The notes: generated by a model not told the origin, from the sequence alone. 13,011 bases of DNA from Larix sibirica (GCA_004151065.3 NWUY0300011343.1:49830-62840); one strand, 5' to 3'. Counted from the stretch's first letter, positions 1 to 8,543 are shown. Program-made: numbers and translations.

Positions 1-174
1 ATCAATTGTAATCTCTATCAATAACGACATCTACAGTCACTCAACTCGGTGCTGCTGGAACTTGTTTATTGCCAATTTGGCCATCAATTGTTCACTACCG
101 ATTTGGTTCACAACCACGGCTTTTTTAATTTTTAATACAATATAAATTTTAGTTTAAAAAAAACATTGAAATCC

Positions 175-425
175 CACCTGTTTATATGGGTTAAAACTTG
201 TTTAATATATATATTAAATCCTTACAATGTTACATTACATTGTATTGTCGTAGATAATTGAGCGAAAATAATGTACAAACAAATTCCATTTACCAAAGGC
301 ATTGGATTCATTGTTTTGAATTATGATTGTTTATCGTTACCAATATTGTAATGATACTTGTAAGTGAGTATTCAACACCTGTTTATATGGGTTAAAACTT
401 GTTTAATATATATATTAAATCCTTA
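175..425. repeat. Perfect 50-bp direct repeat (175-224 and 376-425)
   Basis: The 50 bases at 175-224 recur without a mismatch at 376-425. Both copies start CACCTGTTTATATGGG and end TTAAATCCTTA, and both contain the perfect 18-base palindrome TTTAATATATATATTAAA (201-218 and 402-419). The second copy forms the loop of the foldback element described next; the first lies just outside its left arm. Perfect identity beside arms that have visibly diverged suggests that the loop copy arose later, by template switching or gene conversion, but that is inference. Confidence 0.9.
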
Positions 426-582
426 TAAACAAGTGCTTGATATTCACTTACAAGTATCAATACAATATTGGTAACGATAAACAATAATAATTCAAAACAA
501 TGAATCTAATGCCTTTGGTAAATGGAAATCGTTTGTACATTATTTTTTCTCAATTATCCATGACAATGACAATGTAACACAT
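229..582. mobile_element. Foldback / MITE-like inverted-repeat element
   Basis: The left arm (about 229-390) is the reverse complement of the right arm (about 421-582), with the symmetry axis near 405/406. Pairing is clear in segments such as GTTTATCGTTACCAATATTG (329-348) against CAATATTGGTAACGATAAAC (463-482), and CATTTACCAAAGGCATT (288-304) against its complement near 507-523. By eye the arms match at most positions, with scattered substitutions and a small indel near the outer ends. There is no coding capacity between them. This is the form of a non-autonomous foldback DNA element or MITE; a target-site duplication was not identified, so the superfamily is unknown. An inverted duplication of ordinary sequence is the alternative. 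Confidence 0.7.
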
Positions 583-1574
583 ACACACACATCGGCAATC
601 AAATTGTTGTGCGGAGGGGGTCCCTTGTCCCATAAATAAGGGGGTCTCATACACCATTTTGGTGCCTGACTTGGCCATGACCTTAGAATTAGATTATTAT
701 TATTATTGTAATATTAACATAAACTCATGTAGACTTAGTTCTATATGGACTTTGTAATTATATATATTTGAGCTTCAATGTATATCTAGAAATTGCATAT
801 TTTGAATTTCAATATATAATATATTGATGTACACATGTTTATTGTCAATGTGCACATTGTTACACAAACATAGACCTTAGGAATTATAGATTAAATCCCA
901 TCCAAATTATAGAATGCACCATACAACTGATATACAACATTATTAATATTGTAATTGAGTTATAGACATTGAAATATGTTTTTTTGTAAATGAAAGACAA
1001 AAAATTATTGTTTTTAAGATAAAAAAACAATTAAATAGACATAAAAATTGCTTATAAACTCATATGAAGGGCATAGATATGCATAAAGCCCCAACTCACT
1101 ATAAGATTTATATCAATAAAAAAAATGGATTTATATCCATGGATATTAGCATTACATATATAATCTTCATAATATGCATAATAATTTCCCAAAGAACATT
1201 TATACAATACATAGGATTATTCACATAAATTGGCGATTGGATAAATTATCTGAAAGAGGGACTAGTTATCCAATTATTATGTTCATGATGCTCATTGCAG
1301 ATATGAATTGATTAAGAGATAGATGAGGTCAAATATGAGCATGCTATCGATAATTTGGATATTGTTGGGAAGTAGTAACCTCCCCAATATACACGAGCTT
1401 GATTCCTTATTCATACTATTCCCACCACTTAGCCATATTCATAAAAACTTGAACTTGGATGGGTAGATGAGGAAATGGAATCTATTTTTTTAAATAAATC
1501 TAAATTTTGAATCTCGAGATGTAAACTAGTCTCTTTTTATAATTTAGCCTTTGGTAGAATGGCAATTGTCATTG
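583..1574. other. Gene-free AT-rich stretch
   Basis: No reading frame of note on either strand. It opens with a short GC-richer piece (about 604-665) in which a TATA-like CCCATAAATAAGGGGG (630-645) stands before GTCTCATACACC, reminiscent of the promoter part of a plant LTR, but no LTR partner is in the window. A short ATT microsatellite lies near 694-707. The rest is AT-rich sequence with nothing I can assign. Confidence 0.6.
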
Positions 1575-1690
1575 AAATAAAATGCACAAAATCTTTTGTT
1601 AAAGAAGTGAACCTACAACTTGGGATGGTTTAAAATAAAATACACAAAATATTTTACTAAAGAAGTGAACCTGCAACTTGGGAGGATAAA
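1575..1690. repeat. 58-bp tandem duplication
   Basis: Two adjacent copies with a 58-base period (about 1575-1632 and 1633-1690). Both contain AAAGAAGTGAACCT followed by CAACTTGGGA, preceded by ATAAAAT(G/A)CACAAAAT. A handful of substitutions separate them. No coding frame is associated with the duplication. Confidence 0.8.
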
Positions 1691-3494
1691 CCAATTTCCC
1701 CATACATCCCATGTGTGAACATTGATTTGACTCTAATAAGAACTTGGGCATTTGGAGGAGTTTCAAGATGACAATATTTTTAGCATCCAAGTTATCAATG
1801 GAAAGTTGTTGCGATTTTAGAAAGGAAAGGTCAATCCACATATATGACTTAGTTGTTGGGTTATAGATATGGGTAGTGGTTCAAAGTTTTCAAAGCTGGT
1901 GACAGATTTGCCACTAGCTTGATGCTTGGATGACATTTGATAAATATCCATAAATTCGTTTAAAACAATGAGATATAAGATTGCTTGAGGGATCTACATT
2001 GCAAGTTTAGGTGATAGCATGTGCTAGGGTTCCTCAAGGTGAGTGGAGCAGAATCTACCATTTATATAGGAAATTGAGCTCATATACAAGCTTGGACAAG
2101 CAAAATGGGTCAAATTTTGTAAAAACTCAAAACAAGCAAGAGTGAACAGACTAAAGTGTTTCAAGTAAAATGTATAATTAAACTTGCTAACTCGCCTCAA
2201 GGCATGGTGGAAATTGATACAACAACCAAACAATGATAACAAAACAAAAAACTAACTTTTGATGTGTGTAATAAAAATATTTCTCATCAATACAAGAATG
2301 TGAAGCGAAAGTAGGAACCTTGAATCTATGAAGAAAAAAAACTCACCTCTCAAACAAATGGCAATAAGGACAAAATTGAACAATATGAAGCCAAACTTCA
2401 CATGTGGACCAAGTTTCCACTAATGTTGGATGAAAGGAATAGGCCCTATCAAATTACAACCCTTAGACAAGACAATACATAAGAATCAAAAGGAGGATAT
2501 TGTCCCTCATGTACGCTGTCTAAGTGAAGAGGGCAACAAAATATGGAAAACATCACCTAGACCAATGAAACATGACACTTAATTACCTTATCCGAAATAA
2601 TAAGAGATATTAAAACACAAACATTACATGAAAGCAAAGAGAGAATTAAAATGCCAAAACCCTTGAGTTTGAGAGAAGGAGGATAAAACACGGAATAGGG
2701 ATAAGACAACTAGAGAAGAGGATGAAAGGAGGCGTCAATGTTACTTTGATGGTATTTATTCACCCCAACTTAGATTGGTAGTTTTCCATCTCTCCTCTCA
2801 TGGAGATTCCCTTTGGATATGTTGTTCAAATATATACAACAAAAGTTAGATGAACTCCTCCAAAAGCCAATCATATGAACTCAAAGACCATGTGTTGTAT
2901 GTATTCATGGATGAAAATAAACCGAAAGAGTAAGCCTACAACTGCGATTATTGTAGTTGAGCTAAAGTAGCCCTTGCCACCACTCTCTACAAATGAAAAC
3001 CATCACAAACCATGATTGGACTAAGAATGGGGCCTCTCCTTAAAAATTATCCTCCATGAGCTGAAAGAAATGACTAGCAGTGCACAAAACATTAACCTTG
3101 CTTATCTCATACCTACGACATCTATGCCTTTACATCTAAAAGATTGTTGTATCGTTATGCATACATGAATGTTGATTAGAGCGTGATCCAAGGATATAAA
3201 TGTAGGTCAAGGCAAAGTAAAATGTACAAAATTGTGCCTCCCTCTTCCCCCAAAACTCAAAGGATATAAGTACCTTTAGACTTATAGGTACTATGGACCT
3301 TGTGACATCAGAGTTGGGTGAAGGAGCTCTTCAACAACTAAGAATATGCAGCTCATGAGTCATGGCCACATGCTTAATGAAGTTGTTTCTAAATCCTTCT
3401 CAAGTGAACGACTCTCCCAATGCTATAACGTTCAAGTTTCTCTTATATAATTCGTTGAAAGAGGTTATATTAAAATTGCTACCAAGAGGAGTAA
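1691..3494. other. Gene-free region, unassigned
   Basis: Only short reading frames occur, on both strands, none with a recognisable domain. Composition is slightly less AT-rich than the flanks from about 2400 to 3400. Because a decayed minus-strand RNase H domain ends near 3495, the adjacent part of this stretch may be the 3' end of the same retrotransposon copy. I see no poly(A)/poly(T) tract or target-site duplication that would mark its end. Confidence 0.5.
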
Positions 3495-3955
3495 ATTGGT
3501 GCTTATTCCATTTTGGTTATTCCCATCAACTATTTCTCCTTGATTAGTAAAATCATCAACAACAATGTTGCCATCTCTTTTAGTATGAACGAATCGAAAG
3601 CTATAAAAGCCGCCAACAAATGAAAAATATCTTGCAATGATGCATTGAGTCATTTATTGTCACTGGATTCACAATTATTTCACTATGTCAAACATGTTTG
3701 ATTGTCTCAATACAAGCAAGAGAGTTACACTTAATTATCAACAACACGATGTCCATACCACGAGCCATTCACATGCCTTTTTGGTGGATCATAGTCTCAC
3801 TTGTTCTTTATAGATACACCGATTATGAACAATGCACACTTATGGTGTTCCACTTCGTTTTGTAAAATCTCTTAGCTTTGCATGCCTTAAATTAGCACTT
3901 GAAACTCCATTAAGTTTAACTTGATAAATGATTATAATGGATCTAGCCAAGGGGT
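3495..3955 (-). pseudogene. Decayed RNase H (RVT_3-like) domain of a LINE-type retrotransposon
   Basis: Reading the minus strand from about 3955 down to 3495 gives, across several frameshifts and stops, the landmarks of the RNase H domain found at the C terminus of many plant LINE and other retroelement polyproteins. First comes a W..P..FIKLN entry (KLN codons at 3922-3914), then an N-G pair where the family has the catalytic D-G, followed by RDF. Next is IIKCNSLACIETIK, matching the usual I-E-x-D-S stretch with both acidic positions lost. Last is HTKRDGNIVVDDFTNQG, matching the family ending H-x-x-R-E-x-N-x-x-A-D-x-L-A-x-x-G. The order and spacing suit a domain of roughly 130-150 residues. 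Loss of the catalytic aspartates, stops and frame changes show it is dead. No reverse transcriptase domain was found upstream on the minus strand (above 3955). RNase H assignment is by motif recognition, not by a search. Confidence 0.6.
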
Positions 3956-4299
3956 GATGTGTTTCACACATGATATAACTAAATTGGAAGGATCAATTTC
4001 CTAAAAAGAGAATTTAATTCCATCTTCTACGTTACCTTTTAAATTTTCTTCTTTACAGTATTTATTTAAAATAATCTCATGTACCTTTCTTAATATTTAG
4101 AAAATATGAATTGAATTACTTTGCATATTAATTGAATTAATTTGTTTGTATACTTTTTAAACTTCAACCAAATATTCCATTTGACTTCTCGAGAACATAT
4201 TCCATATTTAACCCCAACATTTGATATTAAATTACTCTTAACCTTGTTTAGGAGGAAATGGTAAGTTTTTTTAGATAAAGTAAATAGTTCCCTTCCTCA
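3956..4299. other. AT-rich spacer, nothing recognised
   Basis: Very AT-rich sequence without a reading frame or repeat that I can name. The reverse transcriptase part of the retroelement whose RNase H lies at 3495-3955 would be expected here on the minus strand, but no remnant is visible. Confidence 0.5.
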
Positions 4300-4357
4300 T
4301 CAAAGAATAAACAAGGTAACTTACATCTTCAAAGAATAAATAATGCAACTTACACTT
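4300..4357. repeat. 29-bp tandem duplication
   Basis: TCAAAGAATAAACAAGGTAA at 4300-4319 is followed 29 bases later by TCAAAGAATAAATAATGCAA at 4329-4348. Both continue as CTTACA. The second copy and the following bases up to about 4402 also resemble 5055-5122, where AATAATGCAAGTTAG leads to GAACTTGCATG; here AATAATGCAACTTAC leads to GAACTTCCATG. Confidence 0.7.
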
Positions 4358-4417
4358 TATTTGTTTTTTTGTGATATATGTATTATTGAACTTCCATGTC
4401 ATAGATCTCAACTATAA

Positions 4418-4816
4418 TTTTTTTTTCATCGAAAAAAATGTGCAGTTCATTTAATTAAAATAAACCATATTGTGCATAAGCTTGGAAGGCCTTCATACAT
4501 GAGAGTTTATAGTATTAAAACTATACCAGGGTCCAGAAAAACTGCTAGAAATCTAGCTATGATATCATATAAAAAAACACCATATTACAGAGCTTCATAC
4601 AAATGCATAAAACACATTACAAAAATTGCTATATAGCAATAAGAAAACTTGAACACCAAGGTACTCAAAAAAGACTCCATAACAACACATAAACTTCAGA
4701 AAAAAGAAAAAAAAAACAACAAAACCGACTTTCAAAGCCCTTCCCCTCATCCTCCGAACAAAACCATAAGAACTCTACACCGGTAACTAGGGAGCCACTG
4801 CCGCCACATGTACTCC
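4418..4816 (-). mobile_element. 5'-truncated LINE (3' tail), minus strand
   Basis: Read on the minus strand, this 399-bp segment ends with a plant LINE-like 3' terminus: an AT-rich untranslated region with TTAATACTATAAACTCTC, then TTTAATTAAATGAACTGC, then a pure A tract (T tract 4418-4426 on the plus strand). The nine bases CAACTATAA occur immediately beside the A tract (4409-4417) and again at the other border (4817-4825), which is the pattern of a target-site duplication made by target-primed reverse transcription. An independent test agrees: the left flank AGATCTCAACTATA joined to the right flank GTTTCATATCTAACCC rebuilds the unit seen uninterrupted at 4898-4930. The high-GC 5' end on the minus strand stays open for 84 codons but shows no known domain. 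The element is a dead-on-arrival fragment. Confidence 0.6.
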
Positions 4817-4825
4817 CAACTATAA

Positions 4826-5008
4826 GTTTCATATCTAACCCAACATTAGATTTGAAATGATAAATACACAAGTTATGTTTTGACAATTTTTTTTGTAAGA
4901 TCCCAACTATATGTTTCATATCTAACCCAACATTGGATTTGAAATTAATCTTGGCTTATGATGGAGGAAAGTTGATAAATACAAAAGTTATGTTTTGAGA
5001 ATTTTTTA
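4826..5008. repeat. Direct duplication (about 4826-4894 and 4898-5008)
   Basis: A unit beginning AGATCYCAACTATA, running through TTTCATATCTAACCCAACAT and ending AAGTTATGTTTTGA plus a T-rich run, is present twice in a row. The first copy is interrupted near its start by the LINE fragment (its first 15 bases are at 4403-4417). The second carries about 27 extra bases (near 4948-4974, TAATCTTGGCTTATG onward) between GATTTGAAAT and GATAAATACA. Neither has coding content. Confidence 0.75.
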
Positions 5009-5122
5009 AAAGATAATAACTAACATAAAATGAATCTTTCCATGCTCACTCCTATTAGAATGAATAATGCAAGTTAGTTTTCTTCATAATTTTTGGGTGA
5101 GTTTGCATATAGAACTTGCATG

Positions 5123-5395
5123 TTTTTTTTTTCCTAGAAAATATTTTGGATTTCATTAGTTGAAATAAAACACATTGCACATATACTTAAAAAGTCATGT
5201 ATTACCATACATCACTGCCATACATCACCTCAGTGAGGCATATAGATTTTTGCAGAAAACTACAAGTTATCACACAAAATAGCTCTCTAAAAGATCACCA
5301 AAAAAACGTCTACAATTTATAGTGGTATCCTACAACGAGTCAACCAGAATAGAAAAATATAAGTTTTCTACATAATAAAAAGGAGTTTTCAACCA
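5123..5395 (-). mobile_element. LINE-type 3' tail, related copy 2 (right end approximate)
   Basis: A T tract at 5123-5132 is followed by CCTAGAAAATATTTTGG and TTTCATTAGTTGAAATAAAA, and then CACATTGCACATATACTT. This parallels the other tail (4418 onward), which has CATCGAAAAAAATG, TTCATTTAATTAAAATAAA and CCATATTGTGCATAAGCTT in the same order. On the minus strand it therefore reads as a retrotransposon 3' end with poly(A). Similarity beyond about 5180 is weaker (a GCAGAAAACT-like piece and CACCAAAAAAAC recur), so the far border is a guess. No convincing target-site duplication was found. Confidence 0.4.
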
Positions 5396-5709
5396 TTAAT
5401 TGCATAGCTATAGTCTGATATAATACAAAAAGTTATCATATAACAAATATTATCATTCTATCACTATGGATGTCCCTTAGTGGATTCTTCGGATTGCTGG
5501 TAAAACCATTCATGTTATATTAGTCTTATATTTTTGGGGCCTTATACTATAGCTAATTATTATTAAAATAACAAATAATAATGTTTGTATAAAGTATTGT
5601 TATTGTGGACTGTCATGCTTATTTATGAAGTGGGTAAACACATCTACACAAATAACTGATTAATGAATTAATTTAGATTGGGAAAGAAAATTGATTATCA
5701 CTTAGAAGA

Positions 5710-5935
5710 TTTTTTTCCTCAGAAAAATAAAATTGTAAGATAAATCACATTGTACATAGATTTGATGATATTCAAATCATCATTACCAAAAATGATATTT
5801 TGTTTTGTTCCCCAAAAACATAGAAAAGTGCATTAAAAATAGTATATACTGCCGAAAAAAGACCAATATAATATCCACCACAGAACTTTGGAGAGCGATA
5901 GTAAAAAAAAACTAAAAAGGTCTAGGATCAAACAC
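5710..5935 (-). mobile_element. LINE-type 3' tail, related copy 3 (right end approximate)
   Basis: A T tract (5710-5716) is followed by CCTCAGAAAAATAAAATTG, then ATAAATCACATTGTACATAG, the same order of elements as in the tails starting at 4418 and 5123. ACTGCCGAAAAAAGACC near 5849 may correspond to the CAGAAAAACTGC region of the first. It is the most diverged of the three. Reading it as a minus-strand poly(A) end is inference from the series. Confidence 0.35.
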
Positions 5936-6510
5936 AAGCTCTATGTCATCAATATTTTCCCATCTTTGTCATGATCCAACATCCAACATAAAACCTTTTT
6001 TGAATCTTCTTTGGACAACTAATCTACTATTGTATTCCTTTCTCTGAAAATGTAAAAATAACTTACAGATTGAATAGAAAATGCAATTTAATTAGTGTTG
6101 CATAAATGTTCAACAATTCAATAAATTTATTAATTAGATTGAGATCCCACAAAATATCTATACATAATTCCCATTTGTAAAGTCAGTAATAGATGGCTCT
6201 CCACTAAAGTCTATAAAATCTAAAGAAAAAATAATATGAATATGAAATATAGTAGTAAATCACCGGTTGAAGTTGATTATAACATCTTGTACATAAAGTA
6301 ATGCTTTAAAGTTAAAAAATAAAATTGAACATTAAATATCCAAGTTTAAATTTAAATTTTCAATTATACAATTTGATTTATTTATTTTTCAAATTTTATG
6401 TAGATGTGGAGAAGGTAAAAATCTCTTTATTAAAATTTGGCAAACCAAAATTTTGTAATTGAGAATAAGTTAATCTTATAATTAATTTTTTTTTTCACAT
6501 GGTAGTTAAA
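5936..6510. other. AT-rich gene-free stretch
   Basis: No coding frame, RNA gene or clear repeat is visible. A T10 run followed by CACATGG near 6486-6501 could be another retroelement end, but nothing else supports that. Confidence 0.5.
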
Positions 6511-6516
6511 CCGACA

Positions 6517-6566
6517 AGCTCAATATACGAGAGCGTCGAATCTGCCTCGGTCACGGGGTCGANAAC
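6517..6566 (+). other. tRNA-like box A / box B pair, possible SINE head
   Basis: AGCTCAATATACGAGAGCGT (6517-6536) resembles the D-arm region of a tRNA (AGCTCAGT..GAGAGCGT) and GGTCACGGGGTCGANAAC (6549-6566) resembles the T-arm with its GGTTCGANNC box B. The spacing between them is about 4 bases shorter than in a standard tRNA. Flanking stems do not pair into a cloverleaf, so it is not a working tRNA gene. It could be the 5' head of a tRNA-derived SINE whose body runs toward the A-rich run at 6665-6674, or a tRNA fossil. The window's only ambiguous base (N at 6563) falls inside box B. Confidence 0.3.
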
Positions 6567-6820
6567 AAGATCATAAGATGACATCTTGAATCTTCATTTG
6601 TACTCGAACTATCATTGTACTATTTAATTCGGTTTGAATAACAATAGTATGATTTTTTCTTTTGAAAAAAAAAGATTAATTAATAAAAGTTTTATGATGA
6701 TGGTTCAATATTTGAATCAAAATTAAATTAACTTCATTTGAGCGAAAAAGCGGAATTATATTTGGTTAAATTGAAAAGGAGAAGTCGCTTTTACTCGAAT
6801 TAAATGTGAATTTTTAAAGA

Positions 6821-6871
6821 GTTTTAAAAGAAAAATAAAATAAATAAAGGGTTTTAAAAGAAAAATAAAAT
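6821..6871. repeat. 21-bp repeat, period 30, upstream of the gene
   Basis: GTTTTAAAAGAAAAATAAAA plus T occurs at 6821-6841 and again, identical, at 6851-6871, separated by AAATAAAGG. It lies about 270-320 bases before the start codon of the O-fucosyltransferase gene. The ATAAATAAA between the copies is the best TATA-like string in the proximal upstream region, though in sequence this AT-rich that is weak evidence for a promoter. Confidence 0.7.
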
Positions 6872-7085
6872 TTCTTTTGCTCAATGAGATGCAAATTATT
6901 TCGAGTTTCAGTGAATTTCCAATTACAAAAACCTAAATTAACTGTCCGTTCAATCCGCTTGGTTCGAAACATGCAATAAGGCAATCTTGGATCACTAACA
7001 CACAAAATCCATAAAATTAACCATAGAAGCGAGGATCTGCCGTGGAAGAGCCACTACATCCACACGCAGTGAAGTTGATTCATAC

Positions 7086-7163
7086 ATGAGAGCTGCTATT
7101 TTTATGGTAAGAGGCAGCAGAACTGCATTACACAAACGATGGACTTTGGCGGAGTCGAAATGA
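7086..7163 (+). promoter_or_regulatory. Upstream ORF overlapping the main start codon
   Basis: An ATG at 7086 opens a 25-codon frame (starts MRAAIFMVRG) that ends with TGA at 7161-7163, after passing the main ATG at 7139 in a different frame. If transcription begins upstream of 7086, ribosomes using this ATG could not reinitiate at 7139 except by backing up, so it would lower translation of the gene. Context of the upstream ATG (CATACATGA) is weaker than ideal. The transcription start is not visible, so its presence in the mRNA is inferred. Confidence 0.35.
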
Positions 7164-7420
7164 GGCATTCCGGATCCTCGTCCTCTCCGTCGTCTTCTTC
7201 GCCATCCAAGCAAGCCAAAGAGGAAGCAGAAGCCGCAGAAGAAGAAGAAAAAGAAGAACTACATAATCTCAAATTCAGAGGATGGAATCTGTCCACTCTT
7301 TACTTCTGGAAAGACGACAGGCTGTCCAGGACGGAGGTCTTCAGAAAATTTTCCCTCGCATTTCTCTGCGTTATTCTGTTAGCAGGATTCATCTCACTGC
7401 CGCCTGTCTGGAACCGTTTG
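7139..7420 (+). CDS. O-fucosyltransferase family protein (GT106), exon 1: cytosolic tail and signal anchor
   Basis: First coding exon, 94 codons, ending in phase 0 at a GTAAGC donor (7421). Residues 11-23 are serine-rich and 25-40 are alanine/glutamate-rich and strongly acidic. Residues 45-70 (..FRGWNLSTLYFWKDDRLSR..) are basic/aromatic. Residues about 71-88 (FSLAFLCVILLAGFISLP) form one hydrophobic helix, then VWNRL. A single N-terminal anchor after a short tail is the type II topology of Golgi glycosyltransferases, and plant members of the family (Pfam O-FucT, formerly DUF246) have it. The ATG is chosen because it is the first in frame and gives an intact tail plus anchor. The assignment to this family rests mainly on exons 2 and 3, which splice on in the same frame. 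Reading on into intron 1 stays open until a stop at 7532-7534. The protein is incomplete: its catalytic exons lie beyond the window. Confidence 0.8.
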
Positions 7421-7592
7421 GTAAGCATTTTCTCTGTGTTCAGCTTTGCAATCACACTCAGGTTACTGGATTTAAGCAATTCGTGGCCAACGGTTAGTTG
7501 TTTGTTAGGTTGGAGTATATTTACATGGATATAATAGCTAGATTAACCTAGATCAGAGTTTAATAGAGAGATAATCCACACGATCTGTGCAG
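7421..7592 (+). other. Intron 1 (172 bp)
   Basis: Begins GTAAGC after TTG (Leu94) and ends TCTGTGCAG before AATCC. Both junctions fall between codons (phase 0), and joining them gives VWNRL-NPPYLC without a frame break. The sequence is AT-rich, as plant introns are. The acceptor's pyrimidine tract is weak. Confidence 0.75.
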
Positions 7593-7643
7593 AATCCTCC
7601 ATATTTGTGCAAGAAGGAAGGGATTGTACTCCGTTGTCCGCAT
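7593..7643 (+). CDS. O-fucosyltransferase family protein, exon 2 (17-codon micro-exon)
   Basis: Fifty-one bases between a CAG acceptor and a GTAAGT donor encode NPPYLCKKEGIVLRCPH, residues 95-111. Both borders are phase 0, so skipping it would keep the frame. The two cysteines lie just after the membrane anchor, at the start of the luminal side. From memory of the family, plant relatives have a very similar PYLC-K-x-G-I-V-L-x-CPH stretch directly before the WKPCAER region, which is why I accept so short an exon. The exon is too small to stand out by length; an alignment with plant orthologues would decide it. Confidence 0.75.
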
Positions 7644-8543
7644 GTAAGTTCATTTTATCTCCAGACTATAATTGTTTCACCAATTAGCGTGTGAACTTGT
7701 ATTTATTGTTTCAGGACAAGTCATTTTCTGTGCAGGATTGCATCTGCAGATTTATAGAATTGACCGGGTCTGAAATTAATTTTTCTCTATCTTTAACTTA
7801 ACTAAAAGTTTTTTATCGATTCTTGACTGCACGCTGTTAGGTTTTTGTTAAACACTAATCTTGAAAAATTTCTGATCAAAGTGACAAATTTGATCTTAAA
7901 TGGCTTTTAGGATCACCAGTTTATGATTTTATTCCAGTCAGTGTAATTGAATCTGTAGTTTCGGAGCTTCTATACCGTCTACTGAAATTGCATCGGCGAA
8001 TGGAGAGTTGTGCGTGAAAATAATTTTAGTTTAGCTTTAACTTAAATCTTTACTAAAATAAGCCATACTCTAATTAAAGTAACATATAGCTTGTCTCTTG
8101 ACTGCACATTGCTAAGTTTCCGTTAAATTTAAATTTTCATTTTTTTTTTGGGTTGAATTGTACAATTCTCAAAGTTACTCACGACCTACTTTAAGAATCT
8201 TATCTGTCCATGCATATCTCACTTTAATTCATATTCAAAGTGACCCTAATGAAATTTTGAGTGGTTATATTCCGTATTGCTGTTTTGCCTCAATTAAAAT
8301 CAGTCTGAACGAGGCACTTCATTATCTTCTTTTCATTGAAATTATATAATCAGAATAGTAAGCCATCCTAGAATTAATTGTATCAAGTACCTATTTATGA
8401 TTCATGTTTAGGTTATCCTTGTCTGCCAAGCACTGAAGATTTTGCATCGTTGGAAAAAGGGATTTCCTTTCTTACATGTTACCTACATCCATTTTGGTTA
8501 ACAAATTCTTTGTAGTGGTTAACAATTACTCTTGTCTGTTCAG
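7644..8543 (+). other. Intron 2 (900 bp)
   Basis: Begins GTAAGTTC and ends CTTGTCTGTTCAG, with a good pyrimidine tract. It holds no coding sequence that I recognise; a 63-codon open stretch at 8158-8349 has no known motif. It contains a diverged internal repeat, listed separately. Confidence 0.75.
7821..8127. repeat. Diverged 32-bp repeat inside intron 2 (7821-7852 and 8096-8127)
   Basis: TCTTGACTGCACGCTGTTAG at 7821-7840 returns as TCTTGACTGCACATTGCTAA at 8096-8115, and both go on to GTTAAA. About 26 of 32 bases agree by my count, with CTTTAACTTAA lying before each copy at differing distances. It suggests an old duplication within the intron. Confidence 0.5.

Noticed and set aside
1599-2242. 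Minus-strand open frames of 72-80 codons
   Set aside because: No recognisable domain, biased toward Phe/Leu/Ser as expected from AT-rich sequence; one overlaps the 58-bp tandem duplication.
4665-4919. 84-codon minus-strand ORF
   Set aside because: It spans the 5' border of the LINE fragment and its target-site duplication, so it is a chance fusion of flank and LINE sequence and not a gene.
6517-6566. A functional tRNA gene
   Set aside because: No acceptor stem or complete cloverleaf can be folded, and the box A to box B spacing is off.
6995-7296. Minus-strand open frames opposite exon 1 (arginine- and serine-rich)
   Set aside because: They are the antisense of the serine and glutamate codon runs of exon 1 and have no independent support.
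7421-7534. Extension of exon 1 to the stop at 7532
   Set aside because: The reading frame passes a strong GTAAGC donor and the added residues are hydrophobic intron-like translation; splicing at 7420 gives a continuous protein.
7715-7772. Candidate exon after TTTCAG at 7709-7714 (GACAAGTCATTTTCTGTGCA..) in intron 2
   Set aside because: Neither frame resembles the O-fucosyltransferase family, no good donor follows in frame, and exon 2 (7593-7643) already joins exon 3 in phase with family-like sequence on both sides.
8158-8349. 63-codon plus-strand ORF in intron 2
   Set aside because: Starts and ends inside the intron, has no motif, and no splice sites join it to exon 2 or 3 in frame.
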